Positions 18,250 to 28,702 of a stretch of DNA of 53,987 nt are shown piece by piece; the stretch's first letter is position 1; each line of letters starts with the position of its first letter. The stretch spans positions 137,844-191,830 of the forward strand of contig PDIM01010330.1 in assembly GCA_002811675.1 (NCBI GenBank), given 5' to 3'. The translations under genes and the position numbers were made by a program. The stretch comes from Ichthyosporea sp. XGB-2017a. Its lineage: Eukaryota; Opisthokonta; Ichthyosporea. A model generated the notes under the pieces. It saw only the letters and a program-made list of their open reading frames with translations. It did not search any database and was not told the DNA's origin.

Positions 18250-19776
18250 TTATCTCAGAGAGGCTCCTTCTGATACGGGCTTTACTCGTGTCTGCAGCGC
18301 AGGGTCTTTCGGCTGAAAAGACTTTGTCCCTTCATATGAGCAAGAGCTGTTCAAAGAATCAGAGAGTCGTTCGCTTTCCGATGTCCTCTCACCTTCCCCA
18401 TCTTCGTCGATTTCTGAATTCGAATCGCTCTGGACGGCCTCCTTTTCCTTTAATTGCTGCCGCATAATGTCAATCTGTTGGGAGAGCTCAAGTGACTGCT
18501 GTTGGTAGGCTTGTTTTGCCTCTTCCGAACGACATAAGTCCTTAGTCAATCCATCTATGGTTGTTTGAAGTACTCGAATAATATCCTGTCCTCCAAAATC
18601 TCTGTAACTAAAACAAGGGGCAGATGGGTCAATGTACCTTTGCCTCCTTCGATGAAGAGACGCTGAAGAGGGTCGCGGCCCTTTTACAAAATAAGGTTGG
18701 CTTTCATTGAAATAGTCTTCCTTTCGCAACCTATCTACACCACAGGTGGACTGAGGGGCAAAAGTTTGACCGGGCTGGCACAAATTTCTAACTGCCTCTT
18801 CACTTTGGCACTCGCTATCTATATCCTTCGTTCCTGAAGCATTTGCACTATTCTTTAACCTGTGCTTCATTTGTCGATTATCGGCTAGTACAGACAGCAG
18901 AGTGTTTTTGAGTTTCAAAATCATCGAGGACTGTTGAGCAACATGGTCACAGAGTGACACTATACCCTGGTGTCGATGAAGCTGTAGCTTTCTCAGTCGA
19001 CGGACCACAGAGTCAACTTCTCTTTCTTTACTTTCCATGTCTTTTACCCATGTTTTCAGGCTATTCTTAACTCGGCCTTCTGATACAGATTGTTCATTAT
19101 TTGAGGAAAATTCAGGCTTCTGATCATCATCAGTTCCCGTCCGCAGCTGTGTGCCTGACATGCTTGCATCCGCCGACCAAATCGAAAACATGCTCAATCC
19201 ACTTAGACTGCAATCACTTTCATAATTACCATCTTTCTCTTCCGATAATAAAACTCCATCATCATTTACTGAGCTAGACTCGGTGAGCGAATTGCTTCTC
19301 TCCCGCTCTCGGTTATTATGTACTTGCTTCCTCAACGAAGATATTACTCTATCCTTTTCCGCTAGCGTTGCTTTCAATTTTCTGATTAGTCCCTGATCAA
19401 CTTTCGCAGAGTCTTCGTACAGATTGTCTGCTTCCGAAAGAGCCTTTTGTCCTAATGATGGCTCCAGCTCACTTCCATCCAAAGACTCTAAGCTCTGCAA
19501 GTTAGTCGAATGGCAGGAAATGGGAGTAATCGCACCTTCAGAGCAACAGGATCCTTCTTCGCCCTTCAGCATATCCCAGTCCTTTTGAGACTCGGAAAGG
19601 TTCGGAGGGGAGTCATGGGCTGCTTCACCGTCCTCGCTTCCGCCTGTAAGCGATTCAGCGTTATTCAAATGATTGATTTCAGGTACACGTGGGGCTATTT
19701 GCATTGTAGCTTCCGTGGCTTCTGAAATCTGCCCTTCAATTTCCTGGTATTCCTCTTTCCTTTTATCAAGGGTCAT
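18250..19776 (-). CDS. Hypothetical coiled-coil protein
   Basis: A 508-residue single-exon protein I cannot place in a family. The ATG at 19776 is the first in frame. Residues ~155-185 (K-L-K-A-T-L-A-E-K-D-R-V-I-S-S-L-R-K-Q-V) form a coiled coil. A second helical region lies at ~240-315 (V-V-R-R-L-R-K-L-Q-L-H-R-H-Q-G) and a third at ~405-455 (L-Q-T-T-I-D-G-L-T-K-D-L). The segments between are rich in Ser, Glu and Asp and probably disordered. No membrane segment or enzyme motif is visible. The arrangement is typical of centrosomal, cytoskeletal or scaffold proteins, but that is a guess. It converges on the two-TM gene and diverges from the F-box gene across a 0.9-kb shared upstream region. Confidence 0.72.
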   Translation of the reverse strand: MTLDKRKEEYQEIEGQISEATEATMQIAPRVPEINHLNNAESLTGGSEDGEAAHDSPPNLSESQKDWDMLKGEEGSCCSEGAITPISCHSTNLQSLESLDGSELEPSLGQKALSEADNLYEDSAKVDQGLIRKLKATLAEKDRVISSLRKQVHNNRERERSNSLTESSSVNDDGVLLSEEKDGNYESDCSLSGLSMFSIWSADASMSGTQLRTGTDDDQKPEFSSNNEQSVSEGRVKNSLKTWVKDMESKEREVDSVVRRLRKLQLHRHQGIVSLCDHVAQQSSMILKLKNTLLSVLADNRQMKHRLKNSANASGTKDIDSECQSEEAVRNLCQPGQTFAPQSTCGVDRLRKEDYFNESQPYFVKGPRPSSASLHRRRQRYIDPSAPCFSYRDFGGQDIIRVLQTTIDGLTKDLCRSEEAKQAYQQQSLELSQQIDIMRQQLKEKEAVQSDSNSEIDEDGEGERTSESERLSDSLNSSCSYEGTKSFQPKDPALQTRVKPVSEGASLR

Positions 19777-20177
19777 TTCGATGTTAATAAGCGCAAAAAC
19801 TTATACTACAAACAACTAAAAAAGTGCAAGCCTAACTCAACACAGAACGGCAAAACTTGGAATTCAATTTTCTTTTTTGTTTCTCTTATGTTCCACTTTT
19901 GTCCTGTTTTTCTCTTTTTTTTCTTATATTTTCCCTTGACGACAAAATCAAATCTCCCTACTTAGCTAACTGATTCTTCAAGAGCCAGAGCATGTCAGTT
20001 CAATGGGGGTCTATGTGATACTAGAGAAGTTTCCTCACACCAAATACATGAATGAGGCTCTTGTGGTGCATGATACGTCTTCTTGTAGCACACCACAATG
20101 TAGACAAAAATATCAATGAACATGTTCATATTTGTGCAAACATTCAAATACCTCAACTGCGTCATTCATTTTCACAA

Positions 20178-20213
20178 CCAATCGCTCAATATCCCTCGAG
20201 GGAATATAAAAAG
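20178..20213 (+). promoter_or_regulatory. CCAAT and TATA boxes upstream of the F-box/WD40 gene
   Basis: CCAAT at 20178-20182 and TATAAAAAG at 20205-20213, followed by an ACAGCTG E-box, the same order as at 4906-5020. A T-rich tract follows at 20308-20352. The gene starts at 20669, so a leader of roughly 400 bp would be implied. The 19777-20668 spacer holds no other gene. Confidence 0.45.
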
Positions 20214-20668
20214 TTTTTATTTACAGCTGCACAGCAGAGGCAGGCAGGAGGGAGGGAGTCGGGACTCGGGAGAGGTCATTCGTCAGGGGCTGCTAAAATT
20301 TTTTTCTTCCTCTTTTTTTTTATATTTTATTGTGTTTTCTTTTTTTTTGTTTTTCCTTGCCCTGCTGCTGCTCGGTGTTTTGTGTTTTTCGTTTATTCTT
20401 GTAAACACAATTAGGAAGAGTTTATAAAAAGTGGCTAGTGGTTAGATTTTATGTTGTGGTTAGAAAAGGGAATGTTTGTCTGTAATTTAGGACGGGATTC
20501 ATAGTGTGGGGATTCTTAAAGAAAAGGAGAGAAAAGGGGAACCAAAATTGAAAAAAAAGCAAAGTATACTGTAGTGTAGGTGAAGAGAGGGGTGTAGAGC
20601 CTGAATGATTGCTTCCTTTGCTCTCTAGCGGTGATTACGTGAGTGTCAGTAAGTGGGAAATAGTAGTA

Positions 20669-23466
20669 ATGGACCAATTTGCAGCCAAGGAGCTGGCCCG
20701 TGTTGGCTTTGATTATGACCCACCGGGAAAAGGGAAAGAACGCAAGGAGGGCAGTGAGTCTGAGGTGCTCATGTTGGGGATTGAGAGCCGTGGCGGTACT
20801 TCGTCTTCATTAGGAGAAAATGACTTTCTCAAAAATGTTTCTGGTGCAGGATCATCTGTTGGAAGTGCTGAGTTTGCCGTGCAAGCGAAAGAGATGTATG
20901 AGAGATTTGAAAAATGGAATGGGGTTCAGAAATTGCAGTTTATGGCGGGACTTCAAACGCGCGTGAATAAGGAGAATAAGGAAAAGTGGAGGGCATTTCG
21001 CAGTGGCGGAAGTAGCACAACTGCAAAAGTGCTTGGGGATTCTGGTGAAGGGGCGGGTAGTGAAATGCCAACAGAAAGCTTTGCCAGCTGGCAAGAAATC
21101 CAAGAGCGGAAGCATGAGTGCTTTAGTTATGGATTGTATCTGGGGTTGGATTTCAAACTTTTGTGCGAAACCTTGTGGGAGAGTTTGCCTGCGGTCGATT
21201 TTATATCTAGTCTCCCGGAAGAGATTGCTGTTAAGGTATTTACGTTTGTATCTCCAAAAGATACGTGCCGCCTAGCGGGCGTTTCTAAAACTTGGCACAA
21301 GATTGCAAACGATTCGTCACTTTGGAAAACGTTTTATTTCCGGGAGTTTGCAAATGTTGCGCTTTCTTCAGAAGAGGAAACATATCGAAGCTCGGCTAAG
21401 TTTTTGCGCAAGATTTATAGAGAAAATGAGGCTGCAGGTATAGAAGAGGAATATTTGAGTATACCACAAGGAAATCTCTTTCGACTGGAAAATTTCCCGT
21501 CAAATGCAGAGGTTCCTCCGCATGACTGCTTGGGCATTGTAAAAAATCAGAACATTGGGAACTATCTTTACTACTGGAAGAGGGCTTATGCTATGCAGCA
21601 TTTGTTGCTTCAAAATTGGAAGCAAAACAAGTACGAAGTTCACAATCTTGGGGGCCATAGCTTGGGAGTTTATTGTTTGCAGTTTAGCAATGAGTATAAT
21701 ATGCTTATTACAGGGAGTAAAGATAGGGCCGTGCGAGTGTGGGATTTAAAGCGCATGAAGTGTAGACGAATTTTGAATGGGCATTTGGGTTCAGTGTTGT
21801 GTTTACAATTTTTGGATCATGTACTTATTACAGGCTCTTCCGACGCATCCATACGTGTTTGGAATTCGATCTCAGGAACATGTTTTCACGTGCTCAAGGA
21901 GCACGGTGATTCTGTTCTGAATCTGCAGTTTGATGCAAAGGACGGAACAATTGTATCATGCAGTAAAGACCATTCTATAAAGGTATTCAAACTTAGAAAG
22001 ATCTCGGAGAACAGAAAACGGTCCGACGAAGGGCCATCCAGACAAAGTAATGCGTGGGAGAGTGAAGAAGGGGACATACCCTTATCCAATGCGGAAGAAA
22101 TTCGCGAAAATATGTCGGATGAGGACACTGGCTCTATAGAGCACATGGATATAGACTTTAAAAAGAAAAACTATAATATGCTAATGGAAGAGCATCTTAA
22201 TGATATCTTTCCTTATCAGCCGCGATTGTGTGAAAAGACATTACATATTATGCACAACCGCGATGAGTATGAGTACTATGAACATATGTGCCTTAGGGGG
22301 CATGAATCTGCTGTTAATGTAGTTCAGTTTGATAGCAAATATATAGTTAGTGCTTCCGGGGATCGAAAAATAAGAGTCTGGGATAGAGCAACGGGTAGTT
22401 GTCTTCGGTCTCTTGAGGGGCATTCGAGGGGTATCGCCTGCTTACAATTTCGAGGAAATGTCATAGTATCTGGAAGTTCAGATAAAAGCATTCGCATTTG
22501 GGATCTTGAAGCTGGAAAGTGTGTGAGGGAGTTGCATGGTCATTCTCAACTGGTTCGTTGTCTGCACTTTGATAATCATTTTTCCAAACTTATAACCGGA
22601 TCGTATGACACCAAAATTAGAGTATGGAATATGGCGTACAGTGTGTGTAAGTACTTGACTAGTGATTCCCTACGTAGACGAAAATGCAGTGTCCTTTGTA
22701 CTTACTATGATATGAATGTTTTGCTGTAACTTCTTAAAATATAGATTCGGAAATCCAGATCCCCGAGAAGGTGTTTAAGGTTCAATCTGATGGAAGGCGT
22801 GTTATTTGTGGAGCGCAAGATAATATATTGCGCGTTTTTGATTATACCCCAAATTGTAAACTGAATAACCTTAGTATCGTAAAAGATATTCTCGAGAAAA
22901 CGGAGACAATCCCTGATCACCTTTTGCCCGCGTTTGAAATTCGAAGGCGACAACAGAACGTTGCAAAAGTTCGTGCTTACGAAAATGCAGAAGACTTAAG
23001 TGGACATAGAGAGGATGGAGTTATGAACTTCAGTAATATTGAGTTCCCACCATTGACTGAAAAAGCAACGATATACCGGCCTTCTTCAGTAACTGAAACA
23101 ACATCGGGAGCGAGTCCGGCAAACCATGTCTATGAGAATTGCTCATCATTTTTGGGAAATCCTCAAGGTAGACCATTTGAGAACTTTAAAGAGCCTCAAG
23201 CGAGTGTGGGCATGATGGAGCAGCAGTTTTCACCACCCAAAAATATTCCTGTGAAGAGGCATTTATCGTCAAATTCCGACCGTGCCCACGGAACTGACGA
23301 ATTCAATGGTGGTTTTGTTGGTGGAGCAGGAAGTGAATCAAGTGGCGCCCACAATGGCGCCCAGGGCGCAAATGCTCGAGTACGCAATGAGGGAGCTTCT
23401 TCAAGCCTTCAGTCGATGAACCAGGGCGGTAATAGCTCGGGAAAGCGAGGTAGAATGCAGGAGTAA
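20669..23466 (+). CDS. F-box/WD40 protein (FBXW7/Cdc4/Met30 type), SCF substrate receptor
   Basis: Predicted substrate adaptor of an SCF ubiquitin ligase. Two exons, 20669-22646 and 22745-23466, with a 98-bp GT-AG intron in phase 1; the join completes the last propeller blade (N-M-A-Y-S-V/Y-S-E-I-Q-I-P). The product is 899 residues. The ATG at 20669 is the first in frame. The F-box is at ~175-225 (I-S-S-L-P-E-E-I-A-V-K-V-F, then W-H-K-I-A-N-D). WD40 repeats follow from ~327: three with T-G-S-K-D-R-A-V-R-V-W-D style ends, then a ~100-residue acidic insertion (~445-540), then four to five more after L-R-G-H-E-S-A-V-N. The C-terminal ~200 residues are Ser/Asn/Gly-rich and disordered. Substrates are unknown. 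Confidence 0.9.
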
Positions 23467-23501
23467 GTGACGTAAAAGAAGTGTAAATAAGTGATTTATT
23501 A

Positions 23502-24674
23502 TTAGGAACTTTTTACTTGGGCTCTCCTTCCTTCCAACTTGTGCCTTACGCTGACGTGAGCCATTCGAATAGTTAAAAGCAGACATACCATCGCAGCTGA
23601 GCCTGCCCAATGGTTCATCGGGTTGTTGTCTCTTTGTGCTAGACAGAGGAACATAATGCCCATTGATTCTAGTTTTCTGTAAAAAAAAAAAAAAGAAAAA
23701 AAAATGAGTAGGTTAATTAAAGTTAATGTTTTCAAAAAGGTAGTATATACTACTGTAGTGCTAGGTCAAACTTACTCCTTTAGCTTTCCTTCCATTGACG
23801 CAGCGAGGTTCCGTGTACCTTTCTCAGATGCGTATACCGAGTGAAAGTAGTCTTGCACCCGCACCACACCCAACCATCCTTCGTACCCAATAACTATAGA
23901 TATGACTGCAACATAATAAATGCTCTGAAACAGGCCCATCTCCGAATACTGGGTGAGAAGTAAAATAGTCCAGAAGCAAAATACATTTACAATTTTGTCG
24001 CAAAAGGCATCCAAGAAGCAGCCAAGAATAGGATTGTTTTTGTATTTCTTGGTAGAGCTCTGGCATTTGGCGACAATTCCATCCAAGTGGTCCAAAAAGT
24101 CGTGCAAAAGAATGGTAAGAAAAGCCATGATGCACCAAGAGTACTTGAGAAATACAGCAATAGGAACAAATAGAATAGTTCTGGAATATGTTACTACATT
24201 CGCAGAAAATACCGTTATTCTGATTCTATCGGCTTCTTCATCCCGCTGCTTTTTCGTTGCAGAATCTTTCCTTCCCTCGGGTATGTGCTCTTCACTGAAA
24301 TCATCACTTTCAAGCGCTTCTAAGAGGGGAATCACCGCCGTTTTGACTACATAAGCAAGCACTGCGTTATTTTTCACCTTCGGGTAATCGTTAATGGCCT
24401 TTCGCGACACCACACAATGGCGAGATATTCTCAAGCAATGGGGATTCAGAGCTTGCTGTAAAGGATTATACACATACTGGTCATACAATGTGACAAGCAT
24501 AAAGAGAAATGAGTCAATAAACCTCAACGCAGAAAGTAGAGAAGAAAATACCTTCTCAATGGGATGACTTGGCTGCTCTACTTCCAACACTCCCGACGTT
24601 ACAGCAGGAGAAAGCGAAGAAGAGACGTCTTCTGTCGAGGTGGTTGAATTGGATGCTCTTTTCTTGGATTCCAT
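23502..24674 (-). CDS. CDP-alcohol phosphatidyltransferase family membrane protein
   Basis: Predicted phospholipid-synthesis enzyme. Exon 1 is 24674-23776 and exon 2 is 23676-23502, joined across a 99-bp intron (GTAAGT donor, T-rich TTTACAG acceptor) in phase 2, giving 357 residues. Without splicing the frame stops at the junction, which hides the C-terminal hydrophobic part. The catalytic signature D-x2-D-G-x2-A-R...G-x3-D-x3-D is recognisable around residues 190-220 as D-H-L-D-G-I-V-A-K, then G-C-F-L-D-A-F-C-D-K. Arg is replaced by Lys, and the spacer before Gly is 14 residues instead of the usual 8. Several membrane segments surround it. The longer N-terminus (about 170 residues) is hydrophilic with one hydrophobic region. 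The substrate alcohol cannot be told. The ATG at 24674 is the first in frame. Confidence 0.78.
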
Positions 24675-24727
24675 AATGCCTCTCTCTGTTACTTCTGCCA
24701 CAATAAAGTATCAGTTCAAGAACTCAA

Positions 24728-24729
<2 letters not shown>

Positions 24730-24765
<36 letters not shown>

Positions 24766-24809
24766 AAAAAAACAAAAAAAAAAAAAAAAAAGAACAAAAA
24801 CAAAATAAA
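24730..24809. repeat. A-rich low-complexity tract bordering the gap
   Basis: About 80 bp of nearly pure A with a few C, G and T, directly before the run of N. On the minus strand it is a T-rich tract about 60 bp upstream of the CDP-alcohol transferase gene, matching the pattern at other genes here. It probably caused the assembly break. Confidence 0.8.
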
Positions 24810-25783
24810 NNNNNNNNNNNNNNNNNNNNNNNNNNNNNNNNNNNNNNNNNNNNNNNNNNNNNNNNNNNNNNNNNNNNNNNNNNNNNNNNNNNNNNNNNNN
24901 NNNNNNNNNNNNNNNNNNNNNNNNNNNNNNNNNNNNNNNNNNNNNNNNNNNNNNNNNNNNNNNNNNNNNNNNNNNNNNNNNNNNNNNNNNNNNNNNNNNN
25001 NNNNNNNNNNNNNNNNNNNNNNNNNNNNNNNNNNNNNNNNNNNNNNNNNNNNNNNNNNNNNNNNNNNNNNNNNNNNNNNNNNNNNNNNNNNNNNNNNNNN
25101 NNNNNNNNNNNNNNNNNNNNNNNNNNNNNNNNNNNNNNNNNNNNNNNNNNNNNNNNNNNNNNNNNNNNNNNNNNNNNNNNNNNNNNNNNNNNNNNNNNNN
25201 NNNNNNNNNNNNNNNNNNNNNNNNNNNNNNNNNNNNNNNNNNNNNNNNNNNNNNNNNNNNNNNNNNNNNNNNNNNNNNNNNNNNNNNNNNNNNNNNNNNN
25301 NNNNNNNNNNNNNNNNNNNNNNNNNNNNNNNNNNNNNNNNNNNNNNNNNNNNNNNNNNNNNNNNNNNNNNNNNNNNNNNNNNNNNNNNNNNNNNNNNNNN
25401 NNNNNNNNNNNNNNNNNNNNNNNNNNNNNNNNNNNNNNNNNNNNNNNNNNNNNNNNNNNNNNNNNNNNNNNNNNNNNNNNNNNNNNNNNNNNNNNNNNNN
25501 NNNNNNNNNNNNNNNNNNNNNNNNNNNNNNNNNNNNNNNNNNNNNNNNNNNNNNNNNNNNNNNNNNNNNNNNNNNNNNNNNNNNNNNNNNNNNNNNNNNN
25601 NNNNNNNNNNNNNNNNNNNNNNNNNNNNNNNNNNNNNNNNNNNNNNNNNNNNNNNNNNNNNNNNNNNNNNNNNNNNNNNNNNNNNNNNNNNNNNNNNNNN
25701 NNNNNNNNNNNNNNNNNNNNNNNNNNNNNNNNNNNNNNNNNNNNNNNNNNNNNNNNNNNNNNNNNNNNNNNNNNNNNNNNNNN
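24810..25783. other. Assembly gap (974 N)
   Basis: A run of 974 undetermined bases. Nothing can be said about its content. The right edge, 25784-25950, is A-rich simple sequence with repeated AAACA units. Confidence 1.
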
Positions 25784-26054
25784 AACAAAAGCCACAAATA
25801 CTCCCAATGGTTTGCTTTGTTATGTTCTAAAGTTTAAAATCAAAATTAAAAACTAAACGAAACAAAAACAAAAACATAAACAAAACAGAAAGACAAAAGT
25901 AAAAAAACAAAAAAACAAAAAACAAAAAACTAAAAAACCCAAATTTTTTACGACATTTTTCATTTATTTATTTTATGTAATTTAAATATTTTAGACGATG
26001 AGAAGACTCTTTGATTTTTTTGTTCTTTTTCTTTGTTTGTTGGGCTTCTTTAAT

Positions 26055-27317
26055 TTAGACTTTGAATACCTTGTCTTCTTCCATTGAAGAGCAGTGTGGG
26101 TCACCAGTTGGGGTGACAATAGCTGTGCTACTGTTGGATGATAGATGGCCTTGTATATTATCCCCAAACAATGGGGATTGGAGGACAGAGCGGCGTGTTG
26201 TGTAGTAGACAATGGCGCTGCAGATGATGAATAGGGATATTGTTAGTGGATTAACAGTTCCGGTCATCCACCTGGTATTGGAGCGGTACTCCCCATCATT
26301 GGTGGCATCGTACACCAGCTGAGTCAGGATGGTGCTAGTGAGTTCCCTGGTGACCGCGTACATGACCACTGCAGTCCAGATGGTTTTTGTCTTTGTGTAA
26401 AAGTAGCAGAGGAGGAATCTAGAGGAGAACATATAGACGGTCCAGAGGAGGACGCAGTAGTAGAAAGGTGTGGAGGGGCCAAATCCTCCGACGAAACCAA
26501 CAGGTCCATAACCAGTCCCTTCCGGGATGAGATTGTAGTTCGAAAAGAACATGAAATTTCCATTGTAGAAGTGATAACACACCGATGAAATGAGCCATGC
26601 TTTGGTAAAGCCCCAGTATCGAGACAATTGGGCAAAGAAGCAGTAAGTCCATCCTATCTCATTGATGAAAGAGAAGATAAGCCACAGCTGGATGGAGCTA
26701 TCCCAGTAAAGCGATCCTTGGCTTTGGTTAAATTCCCCTGGCAGTCCATCATAGAAGATACCCCCAGTGATTCCATAAAAAAAATAGATTGTAATAACAT
26801 AAGGAGTGCTCATGCTCTCCTGTAAACCAAGAGCTGATTTCATGTGGGGATAAAACTCGGGGCGGGCATAGTCGTTCCATTCAGCAAGGGACACAAGCAA
26901 GTAACCAATAATGATTGTGGTCCACATAACACCCCACCCAATGAGCAGCCCCCCAAAGCCCGACAGAGAGATTCCTAAGGAAGGGCGAGTTGGAGATGCT
27001 TTCAGGCAAAAGTATGTGATAAATGAAGCATAAGCCGGGGAAAGAATCCACAAATACTGCAGAAGAATCACTACCCAACTGTCATTACTATAATGGTTCG
27101 CACCCTTACGGATCCAGATTAGAAACAGGGAGGAGATATTAGTGGCGATGAAAACGATAAAGATGAAAACAAAACTGGGAAGCCAATGAAACTTATCATT
27201 TGCTCCCTTCAAAGGCATCGATCGTACAGTAGGAAGCCTTGTGAACAAGAACAAAAGAACTGTAAGAACCACCGCCAAAATAGCTGCAACAATCCCAAAC
27301 TCCCCTCTGACATCCAT
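26055..27317 (-). CDS. Polytopic membrane protein resembling CPBP (Rce1/Abi-type) proteases
   Basis: 420 residues with eight or more hydrophobic segments. The ATG at 27317 is the first in frame. Around residues 215-255, F-I-N-E-I-G-W-T-Y-C-F-F-A-Q-L, then A-W-L-I-S-S-V-C-Y-H-F, resembles the core of the CPBP family (E-E-I-G-W-R-G-x-L...A-x-L-I...W-H). The first of the two catalytic Glu is Asn and the usual Arg is Tyr, while the second Glu and the His are kept, so proteolytic activity is doubtful. Later segments include Y-A-V-T-R-E-L-T-S-T-I-L. The C-terminus is a short soluble tail. Rce1-type members cleave prenylated CAAX proteins in the ER. The family call is tentative; it could be another polytopic membrane family. 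Confidence 0.55.
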   Translation of the reverse strand: MDVRGEFGIVAAILAVVLTVLLFLFTRLPTVRSMPLKGANDKFHWLPSFVFIFIVFIATNISSLFLIWIRKGANHYSNDSWVVILLQYLWILSPAYASFITYFCLKASPTRPSLGISLSGFGGLLIGWGVMWTTIIIGYLLVSLAEWNDYARPEFYPHMKSALGLQESMSTPYVITIYFFYGITGGIFYDGLPGEFNQSQGSLYWDSSIQLWLIFSFINEIGWTYCFFAQLSRYWGFTKAWLISSVCYHFYNGNFMFFSNYNLIPEGTGYGPVGFVGGFGPSTPFYYCVLLWTVYMFSSRFLLCYFYTKTKTIWTAVVMYAVTRELTSTILTQLVYDATNDGEYRSNTRWMTGTVNPLTISLFIICSAIVYYTTRRSVLQSPLFGDNIQGHLSSNSSTAIVTPTGDPHCSSMEEDKVFKV

Positions 27318-27870
27318 AGCTGTTCCTCTTTTTTTCCTTTTTGATTGATTTCTCTTTCTATGTATTTTTGTAAATAAGTAATCTACAAGAAGATCTAAAA
27401 AAGCCAATTAAATGAAGAATTTTAATTTGTTTCCCTTATATTTCTCGGATATTTATAATAACAAAATAAATGCAGAAGAAGAATTGCTTTGTTGTCTTTG
27501 TTACAACTAATAGAGAGCAATTGGGCTCTCTGCAAACCTCAACTCCGCGACCTGCAAGTTCAACTGCACCAGCCTCTGCAATATGCAGCTGCCATCAATC
27601 AATTATTTCGCGGTAATTGACGCAATATTTGGGTTAGTTTTGATATTAGGTAATTCTACACTTTGTTGATTCTCAGCTGGTTTGATTCTGTACTACTGTA
27701 AAATTGCCCAGCTTGTCCTGGCGCGTGGAAGGGTTGTGGTTCTATGGGTACATTAGCGGGGAATTTGGTGAGCTCACTTTTTTGGCGAATTCTGGTTTCC
27801 GCCAGACTCCCAATGGGCAAACGTTTAGATTGACTGGTGACCTTTTGTGGACAAACGTCGATAGTGGAAT

Positions 27871-28172
27871 CTATGAAGCAGTGGCTTTGCATAATATTAC
27901 TTCAATTCTCCATTTGTTCAAATTGGAAGCCTTTTGATCTTCTCTTGATGAAGTAACCCATATATATAAAGTAGTGTTCTCAGTTTCATCTTTGAATCGG
28001 AAACCATCTCTCTTATAATTGCGCCATCTTTGGTGTACGTTGAAACAGACTCCCCACACCTCTGCAAAAAAACTCCATGAATTCCCTTTTTCGGAAACTT
28101 TCGCAAAATAATGGAACCAATTAATCCTATTAAAGACCAACAATTACGGAACCTGAAGTAAAACTTGTCCAT
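27871..28172 (-). CDS. Possible small spliced gene of unknown function
   Basis: The 1.4-kb spacer between the CPBP-like and XRCC4-like genes holds a possible minus-strand gene. From the ATG at 28172, exon 1 runs to 28148. A GT-AG intron of 86 bp (GTAATT donor, seven T then GCAG) leads to exon 2 at 28061-27871. This gives 71 residues with Q-V-W-G-V-C-F-N-V-H-Q-R-W and T-L-Y-I-W-V-T-S-S-R-E-D-Q. A different ATG at 28227 through the same junction gives only 42 residues ending at 28013. Open frames also continue to 27656 on minus, and others exist on plus at 27480-27935, so the true structure is unclear. I do not recognise the product. Confidence 0.28.
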
Positions 28173-28552
28173 CAGAATCAGGATCTTGGAGTCCCAGCTC
28201 CCTCGGCGCCCCCTTCTTCTTCCTCATCTTCTTAGTTCTTCCTCCTCCTCCTCCTCGTCCCCCCCCTCTTCCTCACCGAGTCAGTCAGACGTCAATCCAC
28301 AGTGAAGAGAGAGATGACATGCGCACATAAGCATTACCCAATGCCCCGCCTCGACAGTTAACAGACACCATTGCTTTGCTCGCACGCCAAGACTCCACAC
28401 TCCACAGTCTCAGTACTAGTACTACGTTATTTTTTTTTTTCTTGTATTTTAATATATTATTATTACAGTAGTATTTTTATTATTACTATTTCGCTGGCGT
28501 GTTGTATATTTTACGTTTGTGTCTGCACTATTTCACTGTTTGATTAAACTAA

Positions 28553-28560
28553 TATAAAAG
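28553..28560 (+). promoter_or_regulatory. TATA box of the XRCC4-like gene
   Basis: TATAAAAG 143 bp upstream of the XRCC4-like start codon, with a run of 10 T at about 28432-28441 further upstream. The position and match are good for a TATA box; no other gene is near on this strand. Confidence 0.5.
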
Positions 28561-28702
28561 GCATTTCTTAGTGTGGGTTAGTAGAGGAAAAAGGAGGAGA
28601 GACGGCCACAAACAGTATTGTATACTTCCCGATGGTGATAAAATCCCCATTGATGCATTGCTATGTGTAAACTATATACTCAGTCAATGATCCAAGACTT
28701 TG

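Noticed and set aside
27704-27937. 77-codon plus-strand frame after the CPBP-like gene
   Set aside because: Protein-like, but it starts without ATG and an upstream acceptor (27676) would join it out of frame; competing minus-strand frames are equally open.
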